A stretch of 64,000 bases of DNA, from the NCBI RefSeq assembly GCF_001431295.2, contig NZ_LKAJ02000001.1, forward strand, positions 186,001 to 250,000. The letters are read 5' to 3'. The stretch's first letter is position 1; each line of letters begins with the position of its first letter. Source of the stretch: Candidatus Berkiella aquae. GTDB taxonomy: Bacteria > Pseudomonadota > Gammaproteobacteria > Berkiellales > Berkiellaceae. Position numbers and translations under genes: made by a program. Under the pieces are notes generated by a model. That model had not been told where the DNA came from and did no database searches. It was given only the letters and a program-made list of their open reading frames with translations. Shown in pieces: positions 35,998 to 44,216 of this stretch.

Positions 35998-36402
35998 TTA
36001 GCGAATAGTGAATTGTATTCCAGCGCCTCCAACAACGGGTGCTGGATACACCACGCGCGCAGGCATCGGACGATATGATCTTGCTCTTACCGGTTGATGG
36101 TAAGGGCGATAATACACTTCTCTTCGCACCATACGTCCCACCGGTTTTTTAGGATAATGATAGTAATGATGGTGGTGGTGATGGTGTTTTACCTGAGCGA
36201 CTTTTGGTGTTGTAACCTGCTTCTTTTTTCCTGTTGCGGGTTGTACTACTTTTTTTACCTGAGTTGGCGAAGTCTTTTTCGGCTGTACACAACATTCTCC
36301 GGTTTTAGGCAATTGCGTTGTGGATTGTGCGCCAATCGTGACGGCATGACAGACACTTGCGCCTAGCAGTAATGCGCTAACGATTAGTTGCTTTATCATC
36401 AT
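35998..36402 (-). CDS. Secreted His-rich hypothetical protein
   Basis: The 134-residue protein has a Sec signal peptide (KQLIVSALLLGASVCHA), a CC pair near residue 37, a Lys/Thr/Gln linker, a run of seven histidines followed by YYHY near residue 80, and an Arg/Tyr/Pro-rich end. It is very basic. The location should be periplasm or cell surface; the His run could bind metal ions. GGGGG lies 7 bases before the ATG. The name and function are unknown. It converges with the helicase gene. Confidence 0.65.
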   Translation of the reverse strand: MMIKQLIVSALLLGASVCHAVTIGAQSTTQLPKTGECCVQPKKTSPTQVKKVVQPATGKKKQVTTPKVAQVKHHHHHHHYYHYPKKPVGRMVRREVYYRPYHQPVRARSYRPMPARVVYPAPVVGGAGIQFTIR

Positions 36403-36735
36403 TATTTCCCCCTTTGGGTATTACAAATTACGGCTACCTATTTTGCTAACTGTTATTTGAATTTCAAGTTTGCGGTATAGGATGGTTTTGTTGTTTTGGT
36501 TTTGAGTTAAAAGATCGAATGGAGAAGGTTTAGATCTGCTTGTGCTTTTTGAAGTGAGGCTATCATATAAGTGCAAATTGAAAAGCGCAATATCAAAAAC
36601 AGCAATATTTTTTATTAAAAACTAAGTGTAAATGCACTAAAAAATCATGATGTTATCAATCGCTTTTATATTGATAACTTTATTTTTGTTTGATAGCATC
36701 CTTATTTTGTTAGTTTTCTAAAAGCAGAGTTGTAT
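36403..36735. other. AT-rich intergenic region, no gene seen
   Basis: The 333-bp spacer lies between two divergent genes. I see no coding frame, only AT-rich DNA that presumably holds their promoters; TTGATAACTTTATT near 36671 is one AT-rich stretch without a clear promoter pair. Confidence 0.4.
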
Positions 36736-37497
36736 ATGCGCCAACAGTTGTTAATGCTCTTTTCGCAAGCCAAAGAACTTTTTCATGAAAAGAAGAAGCC
36801 TGAGCAAGCATTAGAACAATTTCAAACATTAAATCTGTTGTTAGCAGAGAAAAGGGGCAAGAGTAAACTCAATCAAAAGGTGAGCTCTTATATCCAAAGA
36901 ATCACTGATCCTGTGGGGTATGCCGTAACCCAACAACAAAAGCATGAGTTGAAAGTTTTAAATCAACAACGCACACGCCAATCTCAAGTGATTAAAGAAA
37001 AACAATTGGTCGCACAAAAGAGCTTTGCGCAAAATCAGTTTGCCCAAGCAATAGAAGCCTATGCGGATTTAATTAATTTATTAAGCGATTTTAAACATAA
37101 AACACCGACAGATTTAGCTGATGCCTATTGGAACCTGGCGATGGCCAATATTTCTCAAGCAAGTGCTATCGCTAAACAGAATTTAACGCAAGCACTCCTG
37201 ATGAAAGAGCAAGCGGTCTTGCAAGTGAAACAAGCATTACTGCATTATCCAAAATCAGCACAGAGAGATATATTAGCGTGTAATAAAAAGCTTGTTGAAT
37301 TGAAATATTTCTTAAATGAAGAAAAACAGGATAATCATTCTTCGCAGGAAATTGCTGTAGAAGTACCCCACTTGAAACAACAAGCACCATTACCGTATCA
37401 TAAAATGCTGCTAAAACGTTTCTTAGAGGCTAGAGCTGAAGCTTGCCAAAGCCTTGCTACTAGTGCATCTGACACTAAGCCAGGGAATCGGATCTAA
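36736..37497 (+). CDS. Hypothetical helical (TPR-like) protein
   Basis: The 253-residue protein starts at ATG 36736. It is wholly helical. Residues about 85-170 contain stretches reminiscent of tetratricopeptide repeats (SFAQNQFAQAIEAYADLIN and ADAYWNLAMANISQA). The C-terminus is an acidic then basic linker. It is probably a protein-binding scaffold; no partner is known. An unusual repeat-rich intergenic region follows. Confidence 0.55.
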   Translation: MRQQLLMLFSQAKELFHEKKKPEQALEQFQTLNLLLAEKRGKSKLNQKVSSYIQRITDPVGYAVTQQQKHELKVLNQQRTRQSQVIKEKQLVAQKSFAQNQFAQAIEAYADLINLLSDFKHKTPTDLADAYWNLAMANISQASAIAKQNLTQALLMKEQAVLQVKQALLHYPKSAQRDILACNKKLVELKYFLNEEKQDNHSSQEIAVEVPHLKQQAPLPYHKMLLKRFLEARAEACQSLATSASDTKPGNRI

Positions 37498-37517
37498 AAG
37501 GCACGCTGCAATTAACC

Positions 37518-37691
37518 CCACGCAGCGATTGCTTCGCTGTGCAAATCAATCTTACGCGGGGCTATTCTCCTGCGCCCCGATGGGGCTGTTGATGTGGATT
37601 TATTCTATTTCCCTACGCTGCGATTTAATCGCTACGTGCTTAAATCTTACGCGGGTGAGCCCATCCCCCTCTCCCAAGCCCCGTAGGGGCG
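37518..37691. repeat. Tandem pair of a ~95-bp intergenic repeat with hairpins
   Basis: Two diverged copies lie end to end. Copy A (37518 on) and copy B (37612 on) share the ACGC-GCGATT...ATCTTACGCGGG pattern, and each is followed by a short palindrome, GCCCCgatGGGGC and GCCCCgtaGGGGC. GC content is above the surroundings. The 270-bp spacer around it shows no credible gene. Confidence 0.6.
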
Positions 37692-37767
37692 TAGGAAAAA
37701 TTCAAAATGTTTCTGGGGATCTCTCAGGGCTTGTCCGTGGGAACCAAGACTCATCATGGATGAGCAC

Positions 37768-38475
37768 TTATTCTAACGTATGTACTGCTAATCCTTTCAT
37801 GATTGAATCTGCTTTGATTTTCTTTGCATCTTCTTCACCATTTAAATTAATGATAATGAGTCTGCCATGTCCTTGATGATAGTCATCTCGAAAATCATAA
37901 AGGGCACCAATGACCATGAGTTCCTTTGCATCGATTTTATGCTTAAATTTGTTCAAAGCATATTCAACTTGTTGATTCACATTTTCCACAACACCATGAT
38001 TTAATTCGGTTGCTTTGGGAAGATGTAAATTATCTAATTCTTGACGAATGGCGGGCGACTCTTTGCTGTAATCACTCAACGCGGCTTGAATTGCACCACA
38101 ATGCGAATGCCCAATAATTAAAAGAATCGGTGTATGTAAATGATTGATGCCATATTCAACAGAACCTTCGGCGCTTTTGATCTGATTGCCAATATTGCGA
38201 ATGAAAAAAAGATCATTCACAGGGCTTTGATTAAATGCTTTAGTTTGTACGCGTGAATCAGAACAAGAAACAACGGTGGCACGTGGATTTTGGCCTTCTG
38301 ACAGTAATTTAAAATCATCATGGGCGATATTGGTGACGTGTTTATTATTATCTAACACCATGTTTTTTACAAATTCTCGAACGTGTTCTGAAAATTGAGC
38401 AGATTCATTGGCTAATATGACAGGAGAAAAAAATAACAAACTTGAAATCAACAATCCAAAAGCTTTATTTGTCAT
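37768..38475 (-). CDS. Periplasmic beta-class carbonic anhydrase
   Basis: The 235-residue protein interconverts CO2 and bicarbonate. The zinc ligands are visible: Cys-x-Asp-x-Arg in VVSCSDSRVQ near residue 70, and His-x2-Cys in IGHSHCGAIQ near residue 123. A signal peptide (AFGLLISSLLFFSPVILA) precedes the domain, placing the enzyme in the periplasm, which is unusual for the beta class but known in some pathogens. An FFIRNIGN segment matches the conserved active-site strand. It stands between a repeat region and the DUF2235 gene. Confidence 0.92.
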   Translation of the reverse strand: MTNKAFGLLISSLLFFSPVILANESAQFSEHVREFVKNMVLDNNKHVTNIAHDDFKLLSEGQNPRATVVSCSDSRVQTKAFNQSPVNDLFFIRNIGNQIKSAEGSVEYGINHLHTPILLIIGHSHCGAIQAALSDYSKESPAIRQELDNLHLPKATELNHGVVENVNQQVEYALNKFKHKIDAKELMVIGALYDFRDDYHQGHGRLIIINLNGEEDAKKIKADSIMKGLAVHTLE

Positions 38476-38524
38476 AATGGTTTTCCTATAGATAACGTAT
38501 GACTATTATAGTCAAAAAATCAAA

Positions 38525-39718
38525 TTAAACCCCAGTAGCCGTACGGCGTTTTGTCTTAGAGGGATTGCTTGGCGATTTAAGGGAGGGCGCAGCGATTTTT
38601 GCTTTTGGCGTAGTGGCTGGATGAAAGCGTAGTACTTTATTCGACGTTAAAGTTTTCCATAGTTGTTTAAGACGTTCTGCCGAATAGGATTCTATTTCCC
38701 CACTTTCTTTCACAAGGTCTAATGCTTGAAGTTGCATAATGTTTTCAGGGCGATAAGTGGGATCAATTCTCATGCGTTCAATGATACTGACGGAAATCTG
38801 CGGAATACGTTGACTGGGACTATCGTTTTCTTTAACCGTAATGGTTCGAGGGCCGCGTTGTGTTGAAGGTAGCACATCATAAGTGGGGGCTTTAATCATA
38901 CCTAAAGAATGATCGGGCTGGGAAAGTGCAAATTTTTGCAAGAAAGACGTTTCAAATTGCAATCCATTATTGATTGCGCGACGTACCATATAGCGAAGCG
39001 TATTTTCATCAGCCATCTTGGTCTCTTTAGTAGGAGGCGTATATCCCCCACCAATACTCGAATGATCGCCATCAAACCATACTTCTTCTGTTTCCCTAGC
39101 TTTGAAATTAACCAGATTAGGAGTAAAGGCATTACGTCGCTCATCTGCGGCGACGGCATGATATACTTTAGTGCCTGAAGGAATGCTAAAATTCCACCCT
39201 AAATCAATCAATTGGTTGCGGATGCCAAAAAATTTCTCTAAAAGCCATAGGTTAATGGGGATCCCAAATGAAGGCACTGTATCAAAAAGATATTCACAAT
39301 CGAGTTTAATATTTATCGCCAATTGGAACTTAGAACGTATGACTCGAGTAACACGTTGTGTCAAATGATTAGCAAAATCTCTTGCGATTGCAGCGCCTCG
39401 ACTAAAGCCACCAACTGAAAAATGTAGGGTATCACCGGATTTTATTTTTCCATTATTGATAGCTTGCGTTAGGGTTTGTTGTAACTCTCGATAGGCTTGG
39501 TGCATAATCCAGCCACTGCCATATCCTGTTATTTCGGCAAAGAGCCGTGGCAAAAACCATCGCCATTGTTTATCGTTACCGATACCATCTCGATAAATAA
39601 TGAATTGTTTATCATTTTGTTTGAGTCCGTCGCGCATTTTAACGATATTAGTAACACTTACATCTTTATCATCGTTACTGGTTCCATTAAAGAGAATAAC
39701 GAAGTGAATGTCTGCCAT
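38525..39718 (-). CDS. DUF2235 alpha/beta hydrolase (Tle1-like phospholipase family)
   Basis: The protein has the DUF2235 start IHFVILFNGTSND, the nucleophile elbow GGFSRGAAIARDFA near residue 110 (G-x-S-x-G), and WFDGDHSSIGGGY with a catalytic Asp/His region. Members include the T6SS lipase effector Tle1 as well as housekeeping hydrolases. No VgrG, Hcp or other T6SS gene is in the window, so an effector role is not shown. I start at ATG 39718, with GGAG six bases upstream; the C-terminal 40 residues are basic and disordered. Confidence 0.85.
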   Translation of the reverse strand: MADIHFVILFNGTSNDDKDVSVTNIVKMRDGLKQNDKQFIIYRDGIGNDKQWRWFLPRLFAEITGYGSGWIMHQAYRELQQTLTQAINNGKIKSGDTLHFSVGGFSRGAAIARDFANHLTQRVTRVIRSKFQLAINIKLDCEYLFDTVPSFGIPINLWLLEKFFGIRNQLIDLGWNFSIPSGTKVYHAVAADERRNAFTPNLVNFKARETEEVWFDGDHSSIGGGYTPPTKETKMADENTLRYMVRRAINNGLQFETSFLQKFALSQPDHSLGMIKAPTYDVLPSTQRGPRTITVKENDSPSQRIPQISVSIIERMRIDPTYRPENIMQLQALDLVKESGEIESYSAERLKQLWKTLTSNKVLRFHPATTPKAKIAAPSLKSPSNPSKTKRRTATGV

Positions 39719-39909
39719 GACGAACTCCATTGAAACAGTTTCGTGAATTATACACAAAACAATAACCCCCACTACTCATTATTCATACAGGTCAAATTCG
39801 TCGCATTTTCCTGACAAAGATATTCTTCATAAAAAAGAGATATAAGGGTAAATTTTCTATGAAAAATGCCGTTAGCTTGAATGTAAACCTGGGCTATAGG
39901 AAGGCATTT

Positions 39910-40620
39910 ATGAAACACGTAAAGCAGATCGCACTTTTTTCATTGTTAAGCATGATATCCTGGAATGTGTTGGCTGAAAAATCAACCAGTGAAACCATTC
40001 GACATGTAAAAACCACGCAAAAGGTAGTTGCTTTAACATTTGATGATGGTCCAAGTGAACCTTATACCCAGCAAATTTTAGATGTATTGAATAAGAATCA
40101 TGTTAAAGGTACTTTCTTTGTATTAGGCGGCAATGCTAAAGAATATCCCAATATCGTTAAAGAAATTATGAAGGACGGTCATGAACTGGGTAATCATTCC
40201 ATGTATCATGATAAAATGAAAAATCGTTCTGTTGATAAAATCTATAATGATATTAAATCAGTGGATACGATTTTAAGAAATTTAGGCTATCAAAAAGAGA
40301 TCCCTTTTCGAGCACCTTTTGGGATCACTTCTGATAATTTAAGAGAAGCTTTAGCAAAATTGAATAAGCAAATGGTGCTATTTACCTTTTTGCCTCAGGA
40401 TTGGACTAATATTTCTTCTCAGCAAATTCATGATAACGTGATGAAAGAGTTAAGACCGGGCTTGATTATTACACTGCATGATGGTGGTAAAAGGCGTGAA
40501 AATACAGTGAAAGCGACACAAATGCTAATCGATAGTTTGCAGCAAAAAGGCTATCGCTTGGTAACGGTTTCCGAATTACTGGCTTTGCGCGGTCAAAATG
40601 CCGTGAGCTTACACGAGTAA
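39910..40620 (+). CDS. Polysaccharide deacetylase (NodB-type), secreted
   Basis: The 236-residue enzyme has a signal peptide (KQIALFSLLSMISWNVLA) and a NodB domain: TFDDGPSEPYT near residue 48 (catalytic Asp and metal Asp), the metal-binding His-x3-His in HELGNHSMYH near residue 92, RAPFG, and LHDGG near the end. It removes acetyl groups from a cell-wall or capsular polysaccharide in the periplasm or at the surface; the substrate is unknown. I chose ATG 39910 because AGGAAGG lies upstream and the signal peptide starts here; ATG 39859 is an alternative. Confidence 0.9.
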   Translation: MKHVKQIALFSLLSMISWNVLAEKSTSETIRHVKTTQKVVALTFDDGPSEPYTQQILDVLNKNHVKGTFFVLGGNAKEYPNIVKEIMKDGHELGNHSMYHDKMKNRSVDKIYNDIKSVDTILRNLGYQKEIPFRAPFGITSDNLREALAKLNKQMVLFTFLPQDWTNISSQQIHDNVMKELRPGLIITLHDGGKRRENTVKATQMLIDSLQQKGYRLVTVSELLALRGQNAVSLHE

Positions 40621-40671
40621 TTTTTTATCTGGTTAGCATACAAAATTTATTGTCTATTAACCCCTAAATAG

Positions 40672-40704
40672 CGATAATAGGCCCTCTTGTAGGGCTTATT
40701 ATCG
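40672..40704 (+). promoter_or_regulatory. Long hairpin directly upstream of htpX
   Basis: CGATAATAGGCCCT pairs with AGGGCTTATTATCG (14 bp with one G-T pair) around a CTTGT loop. It ends 13 bases before the htpX ATG. No T-run follows, so it looks like an mRNA element rather than a terminator. Confidence 0.5.
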
Positions 40705-40717
40705 TGTAGGTTAAATA

Positions 40718-41578
40718 ATGGCAACATCTCCTCAATCACCTCATTTGAATGTAACCTTATTCTTAGGGGCTGTGACAGGTTTACTCTTAATTGCTGGAAA
40801 AAGCTTAGGTGGACTAACCGGGATCCAAATTGCCTTCCTCTTAGCGATTGTTTTGAATGCCATTATTTATTGGTTTTCAGAAACCATCCTTTTTAAATTA
40901 CTAGAAGCTGAACCGATTATTTCAGACGATGAACCATTGCTGCATGGAACGGTTGCTTATTTAGCCGAGAAAGCCGATATTCCAATGCCTAAGATTTATC
41001 GTATTAACCATAAATTCCCAAATGCTTTTGCAACCGGGCGCAACCCTGAGAATGCTGCGATTGTTGTGACGACAGGGTTATTAAAAGCTTTACAAAAGGA
41101 TGAATTAGCGGGGGTAATGGCGCATGAGTTGGCTCATATTATTCACCGAGATACACAGCTTGCAACTTTGGCAGCGGGTATGGGGAGTGCGGTGAGTGCA
41201 TTGGCCAATATGGCACAGGTTGTAGTTTATTTGGGTGCAAGAACGCCTCATACCCAACCTAATTGGCTAGGGAAAATTATTTTAAATACGCTGGCGCCAG
41301 CTTTAGCGTTGTTGATTCAGCTTTCTCTTTCGCGCACCCGAGAATATGTTGCGGATGCAAAAGCAGCTGAGCTGTGTGGCAATCCTATGTGGTTAGTGAA
41401 TGCGTTGTATAAATTAGAACGTGCAAAAGAGCATCATGAACTGACCGCAGTTGAGCAACATCCTGCCACTGCCTCATTATTTGCCATTAATCCGTTGCAT
41501 AATCGGCAGTGGTCTATGTTATTTGCGACACATCCGCCGGTGCAAGAGAGGATTAATCGTTTAGAAATCCTTGCTTAG
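40718..41578 (+). CDS. htpX: Membrane zinc metalloprotease HtpX
   Basis: The 286-residue M48-family protease has four hydrophobic segments and the zinc motif HELAH near residue 138 (VMAHELAHIIHRD), with the third ligand Glu in SLSRTREYVADAKAAEL near residue 205. It degrades misfolded inner-membrane proteins. The N-terminal membrane pair is followed by the conserved MPKIYRINHKFPNAFATG substrate-binding region. A long hairpin lies just upstream of the start. The ribosome-binding sequence is weak (TAGGTTAAATA). Confidence 0.93.
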   Translation: MATSPQSPHLNVTLFLGAVTGLLLIAGKSLGGLTGIQIAFLLAIVLNAIIYWFSETILFKLLEAEPIISDDEPLLHGTVAYLAEKADIPMPKIYRINHKFPNAFATGRNPENAAIVVTTGLLKALQKDELAGVMAHELAHIIHRDTQLATLAAGMGSAVSALANMAQVVVYLGARTPHTQPNWLGKIILNTLAPALALLIQLSLSRTREYVADAKAAELCGNPMWLVNALYKLERAKEHHELTAVEQHPATASLFAINPLHNRQWSMLFATHPPVQERINRLEILA

Positions 41579-41598
41579 TCTTTGTAAATAAATTGCTG

Positions 41599-41742
41599 GC
41601 GTTGTTGGCTTCGCCTCTTCGCAATCCTCATGTATCTTGTATACACTCCGGCCCGTCTTCGCTAAAGCTACGCCGGGTCTAGATAGTAAAGTCCGCCATA
41701 GTTCTTAGCGACGGCGGATTGCTCAGGGCTTGCCGCCTAGCC
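41599..41742 (+). repeat. 144-bp dispersed intergenic repeat, copy 1
   Basis: This block is homologous along its whole length to 50253-50396 (same orientation), sharing CGTTGTT, AATCCTCAT, CGGCCCGTCTTCGCT, AGCTACGCCGGGTCT, GTCCGCC and CGCCTAGCC. Part of it forms an imperfect hairpin around CCCGTCTTCGCT/AGCTACGCCGGG. It is the only structured content of the 248-bp gap after htpX. Confidence 0.75.
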
Positions 41743-41826
41743 ATCAATTCATTTACTTCGACTAAGTTATCATCAATAAATTGTTGGTGCCCACCTACGC
41801 ATAAATGTTTCAGCGAGGCCTAGGCT

Positions 41827-42447
41827 TCACAAAGCATGGATAACATTGGTTACCACGCCCCAAAGGCGAAACTCCATTTCTTCTTTAATGACAATGGGAT
41901 TATATTTTTCATTTTCAGGCAATAAGGTGACTTGCTGATTTTTCGCAATTTTCAGGCGTTTAACCGTAAATTCACCATTAACGAAGGCGATGACTACGTT
42001 GCTATCTTGGGGTTCAAGCGATAAATCCACTACCAACATATCATTGGGAAAGATCCCAGCATTGATCATGGAGTCACCCTCCACTCTGACAAAGAAAGTC
42101 GTTGCGGGGTTTTTAATGAGATGCTCATTTAAATCAAGCGGTGTGTCTTGATGATCGTCAGCTGGAGAAGGGAAACCTGCAGCAATCTTATGACCATAAA
42201 GCGGAACAGCCTTATTGTGCGGTGTCAGCGCCGCTGGTAGGGCAGAAGGGGGCATGACAGAATCCTTTTGCCCATAGGCAACGAGAAATTGCTGTAATTC
42301 TTCAACCAAACTATGAGGGACACGGATAGCTCGAGTGGGCTCGCCATATTTACCACTACCATGAGGACGACCCGCGCCATCGCGCTTGCCACCACGGGGA
42401 GGAGATTGCCATTTACCTTTACGAGCTGGAAGTTTTTGTTGGGTCAT
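41827..42447 (-). CDS. UmuD/LexA-like S24 peptidase with basic N-terminal domain
   Basis: The 206-residue protein keeps a full S24 self-cleaving peptidase domain: a cleavage site in KIAAGFPSP near residue 88, catalytic Ser in VRVEGDSMINAG near residue 125, and catalytic Lys in EFTVKRLKI near residue 162. The core resembles UmuD. The N-terminal ~60 residues are basic and Gly-rich (RGGKRDGAGRPHGSGKYG) with a following helix (VPHSLVEELQQFL), possibly DNA-binding. No umuC is adjacent. It could be a UmuD homologue or a cleavable repressor. No ribosome-binding site is obvious before the ATG. Confidence 0.8.
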   Translation of the reverse strand: MTQQKLPARKGKWQSPPRGGKRDGAGRPHGSGKYGEPTRAIRVPHSLVEELQQFLVAYGQKDSVMPPSALPAALTPHNKAVPLYGHKIAAGFPSPADDHQDTPLDLNEHLIKNPATTFFVRVEGDSMINAGIFPNDMLVVDLSLEPQDSNVVIAFVNGEFTVKRLKIAKNQQVTLLPENEKYNPIVIKEEMEFRLWGVVTNVIHAL

Positions 42448-42549
42448 TTAAATAATTAATAGAATTTTGTACTAATTTCAAAATTATAGCAGTCTGGAAA
42501 TGAAATGCAATCGAGTTTGAAATGGCATCCTTGCCATAGAGAAAGCAGG

Positions 42550-42795
42550 TTATTTAGAAGGGGCAGCGCGACGAAGAAGAGGGTCGTTGTCAGGCGTAAT
42601 CCCTTGGCTACGTAAACCGGCGTCATGTAAACGTTTTGCTTTTTCTTCTGTGGTCATTGTTTTTGCAGAACGGTTAAAACAAGTAAGGTACGCTGTTGCT
42701 GCTAAAACGGCGGTGGTGGTCAGTATGGCCGCGCTGGCAATCTCAGGATTTTCTGTGGCGGATTCTAGTAAATTATCTAAAAAAGTTAATGACAT
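42550..42795 (-). CDS. Small membrane hypothetical protein
   Basis: The 81-residue protein has AAGGAGCC before its ATG and one Ala/Thr-rich transmembrane segment (SAAILTTTAVLAATAYLTC) near residue 20. The C-terminus is basic with no known motif. It lies upstream of the divergent cbpA gene by ~180 bp. The function is unknown. Confidence 0.55.
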   Translation of the reverse strand: MSLTFLDNLLESATENPEIASAAILTTTAVLAATAYLTCFNRSAKTMTTEEKAKRLHDAGLRSQGITPDNDPLLRRAAPSK

Positions 42796-42977
42796 AACAT
42801 GGCTCCTTAAGTTCGAATATACGCCAAGATACTAGCCCAACAGTTAAGCAAATAAAATCTTATTTTTAAAAATGTAATAAAAATCAATGAATTATTGTGT
42901 ATGCACACTTTTGGACTGGCGCCTGATTCTTCCTTTTCGTAAAGTGGAATAAGCCTCAGTTAAATCATGGATCAATT

Positions 42978-43898
42978 ATGGAATTTAAAGACTACTATGC
43001 TGTTTTGGGAGTAACCCCACAAACCTCTCATGATGAGATGAAAAAAGCGTTTCGCAAACTGGCTCGTCAGTATCATCCTGATGTCAGCAAGTTGCCTGAT
43101 GCAGAACAAAAATTCAAAGAAATTAATGAAGCTTGGGAAGTGCTCAAAGATCCCGAAAAACGTGCACAGTACGATGCATTACGTCAAGGAGGCTGGCAGC
43201 AACAGCAAGCCAAAGAAGGTTTTCGCCAACCCCAATATGATTTTTATTCAGGCGATCACCCCGAAGATTATACGTTTACTGGCGGTGGAGACTTTAGTGA
43301 TTTTTTTGAACAGCTCTTTGGGCACAAGGGGCAGGCAGAGGCGTCATCTCATCATCCCAGTCGTGGCAAAGATATTCATGCGAAAATCACCATTCCATTA
43401 GAGGTTGCCTATAGTGGCGGGACCCAAATGGTACAACTAGATGCAAGACATCCACAAAGTAAGACATTGCAAATTAAAATCCCCAAAGGCGTGGCACAAG
43501 GGAGTCAGATCCGTCTGAAAGGGCAAGGACATGCAAATGCAAAAGGGAACCATGGTGATTTATACATTGAAATTCAGTTAGCGCCCCATGCTTTTTTTAC
43601 CGCAAAGCAAAAAGATATTTACCTTAATTTACCGATTGCACCCTGGGAAGCCGCATTGGGCGCAACCGTAGCTGTGCCAACACTTGGAGGTTCAGTTAAT
43701 TTAAAAATTCAACCGGGATCGCAAACAGGACAAAAAATGCGCTTAAAAGAGCGCGGGTTACCGGGTAATCCAGCGGGTGATCAATATGTGGTATTAGAAA
43801 TTAAAGTACCGCAAGCAAATAATGAACAAGCAAAAGCGTTGTATGAAAAAATGGCGCAAGAAATGGCATTTAATCCGCGTGCAGCGTTAGGAGTGTAA
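42978..43898 (+). CDS. cbpA: Curved DNA-binding protein CbpA (DnaJ co-chaperone)
   Basis: The 306-residue class II J-protein has an N-terminal J domain with HPD at residue 34 (YHPDVSKLPDAEQKFKEINEAW), a Gly/Phe-type linker (FTGGGDFSDFFEQLFGH), and two beta-barrel substrate domains with IPLEVAYSGG and LKERGLPG. It stimulates DnaK and binds curved DNA in E. coli. cbpM, encoding its inhibitor, follows 3 bp after the stop, so they form an operon. Confidence 0.93.
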   Translation: MEFKDYYAVLGVTPQTSHDEMKKAFRKLARQYHPDVSKLPDAEQKFKEINEAWEVLKDPEKRAQYDALRQGGWQQQQAKEGFRQPQYDFYSGDHPEDYTFTGGGDFSDFFEQLFGHKGQAEASSHHPSRGKDIHAKITIPLEVAYSGGTQMVQLDARHPQSKTLQIKIPKGVAQGSQIRLKGQGHANAKGNHGDLYIEIQLAPHAFFTAKQKDIYLNLPIAPWEAALGATVAVPTLGGSVNLKIQPGSQTGQKMRLKERGLPGNPAGDQYVVLEIKVPQANNEQAKALYEKMAQEMAFNPRAALGV

Positions 43899-43901
43899 GC
43901 G

Positions 43902-44216
43902 ATGAAACAGGAAGGATCGATTCATGAAGGTATCTTGCAAGATGAAAGTATTACCTATTCTATCACTGAAATTGAAACGCTTTGTGTGGTTGAACGCCAT
44001 GAAATAGAAGAAATGGTTGAGCTTGGTATTTTAGAACCTCAAGGTTTAAGTTATGAAACATGGGTATTTCAATGCACAGCACTCAATCGTACTCAAAAAG
44101 CACTTCGCTTACATAAAGACTTAGCCATCAATTGGCCAGGTGTTGCACTGGCCTTAGAGCTTTTAGATGAGCTAGAACAATTACGACAAACTATCGCAAT
44201 TTTGCAAAGGGATTAA
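43902..44216 (+). CDS. cbpM: Chaperone modulator CbpM
   Basis: The 104-residue protein matches CbpM, which binds the J domain of CbpA and blocks its activity. Supporting segments are YSITEIETLCVVERHEIEEM near residue 20 and LHKDLAINWPGVALALELLD near residue 66, the latter very typical of CbpM. It is directly downstream of cbpA. Its 3' end overlaps the convergent aminotransferase-like gene by 26 bp. Confidence 0.92.
   Translation: MKQEGSIHEGILQDESITYSITEIETLCVVERHEIEEMVELGILEPQGLSYETWVFQCTALNRTQKALRLHKDLAINWPGVALALELLDELEQLRQTIAILQRD

Noticed and set aside
38525-39718. Type VI secretion lipase effector (Tle1) call for the DUF2235 gene
   Set aside because: The hydrolase family fits, but no VgrG, PAAR, Hcp or immunity gene is nearby, so an effector role is not supported.
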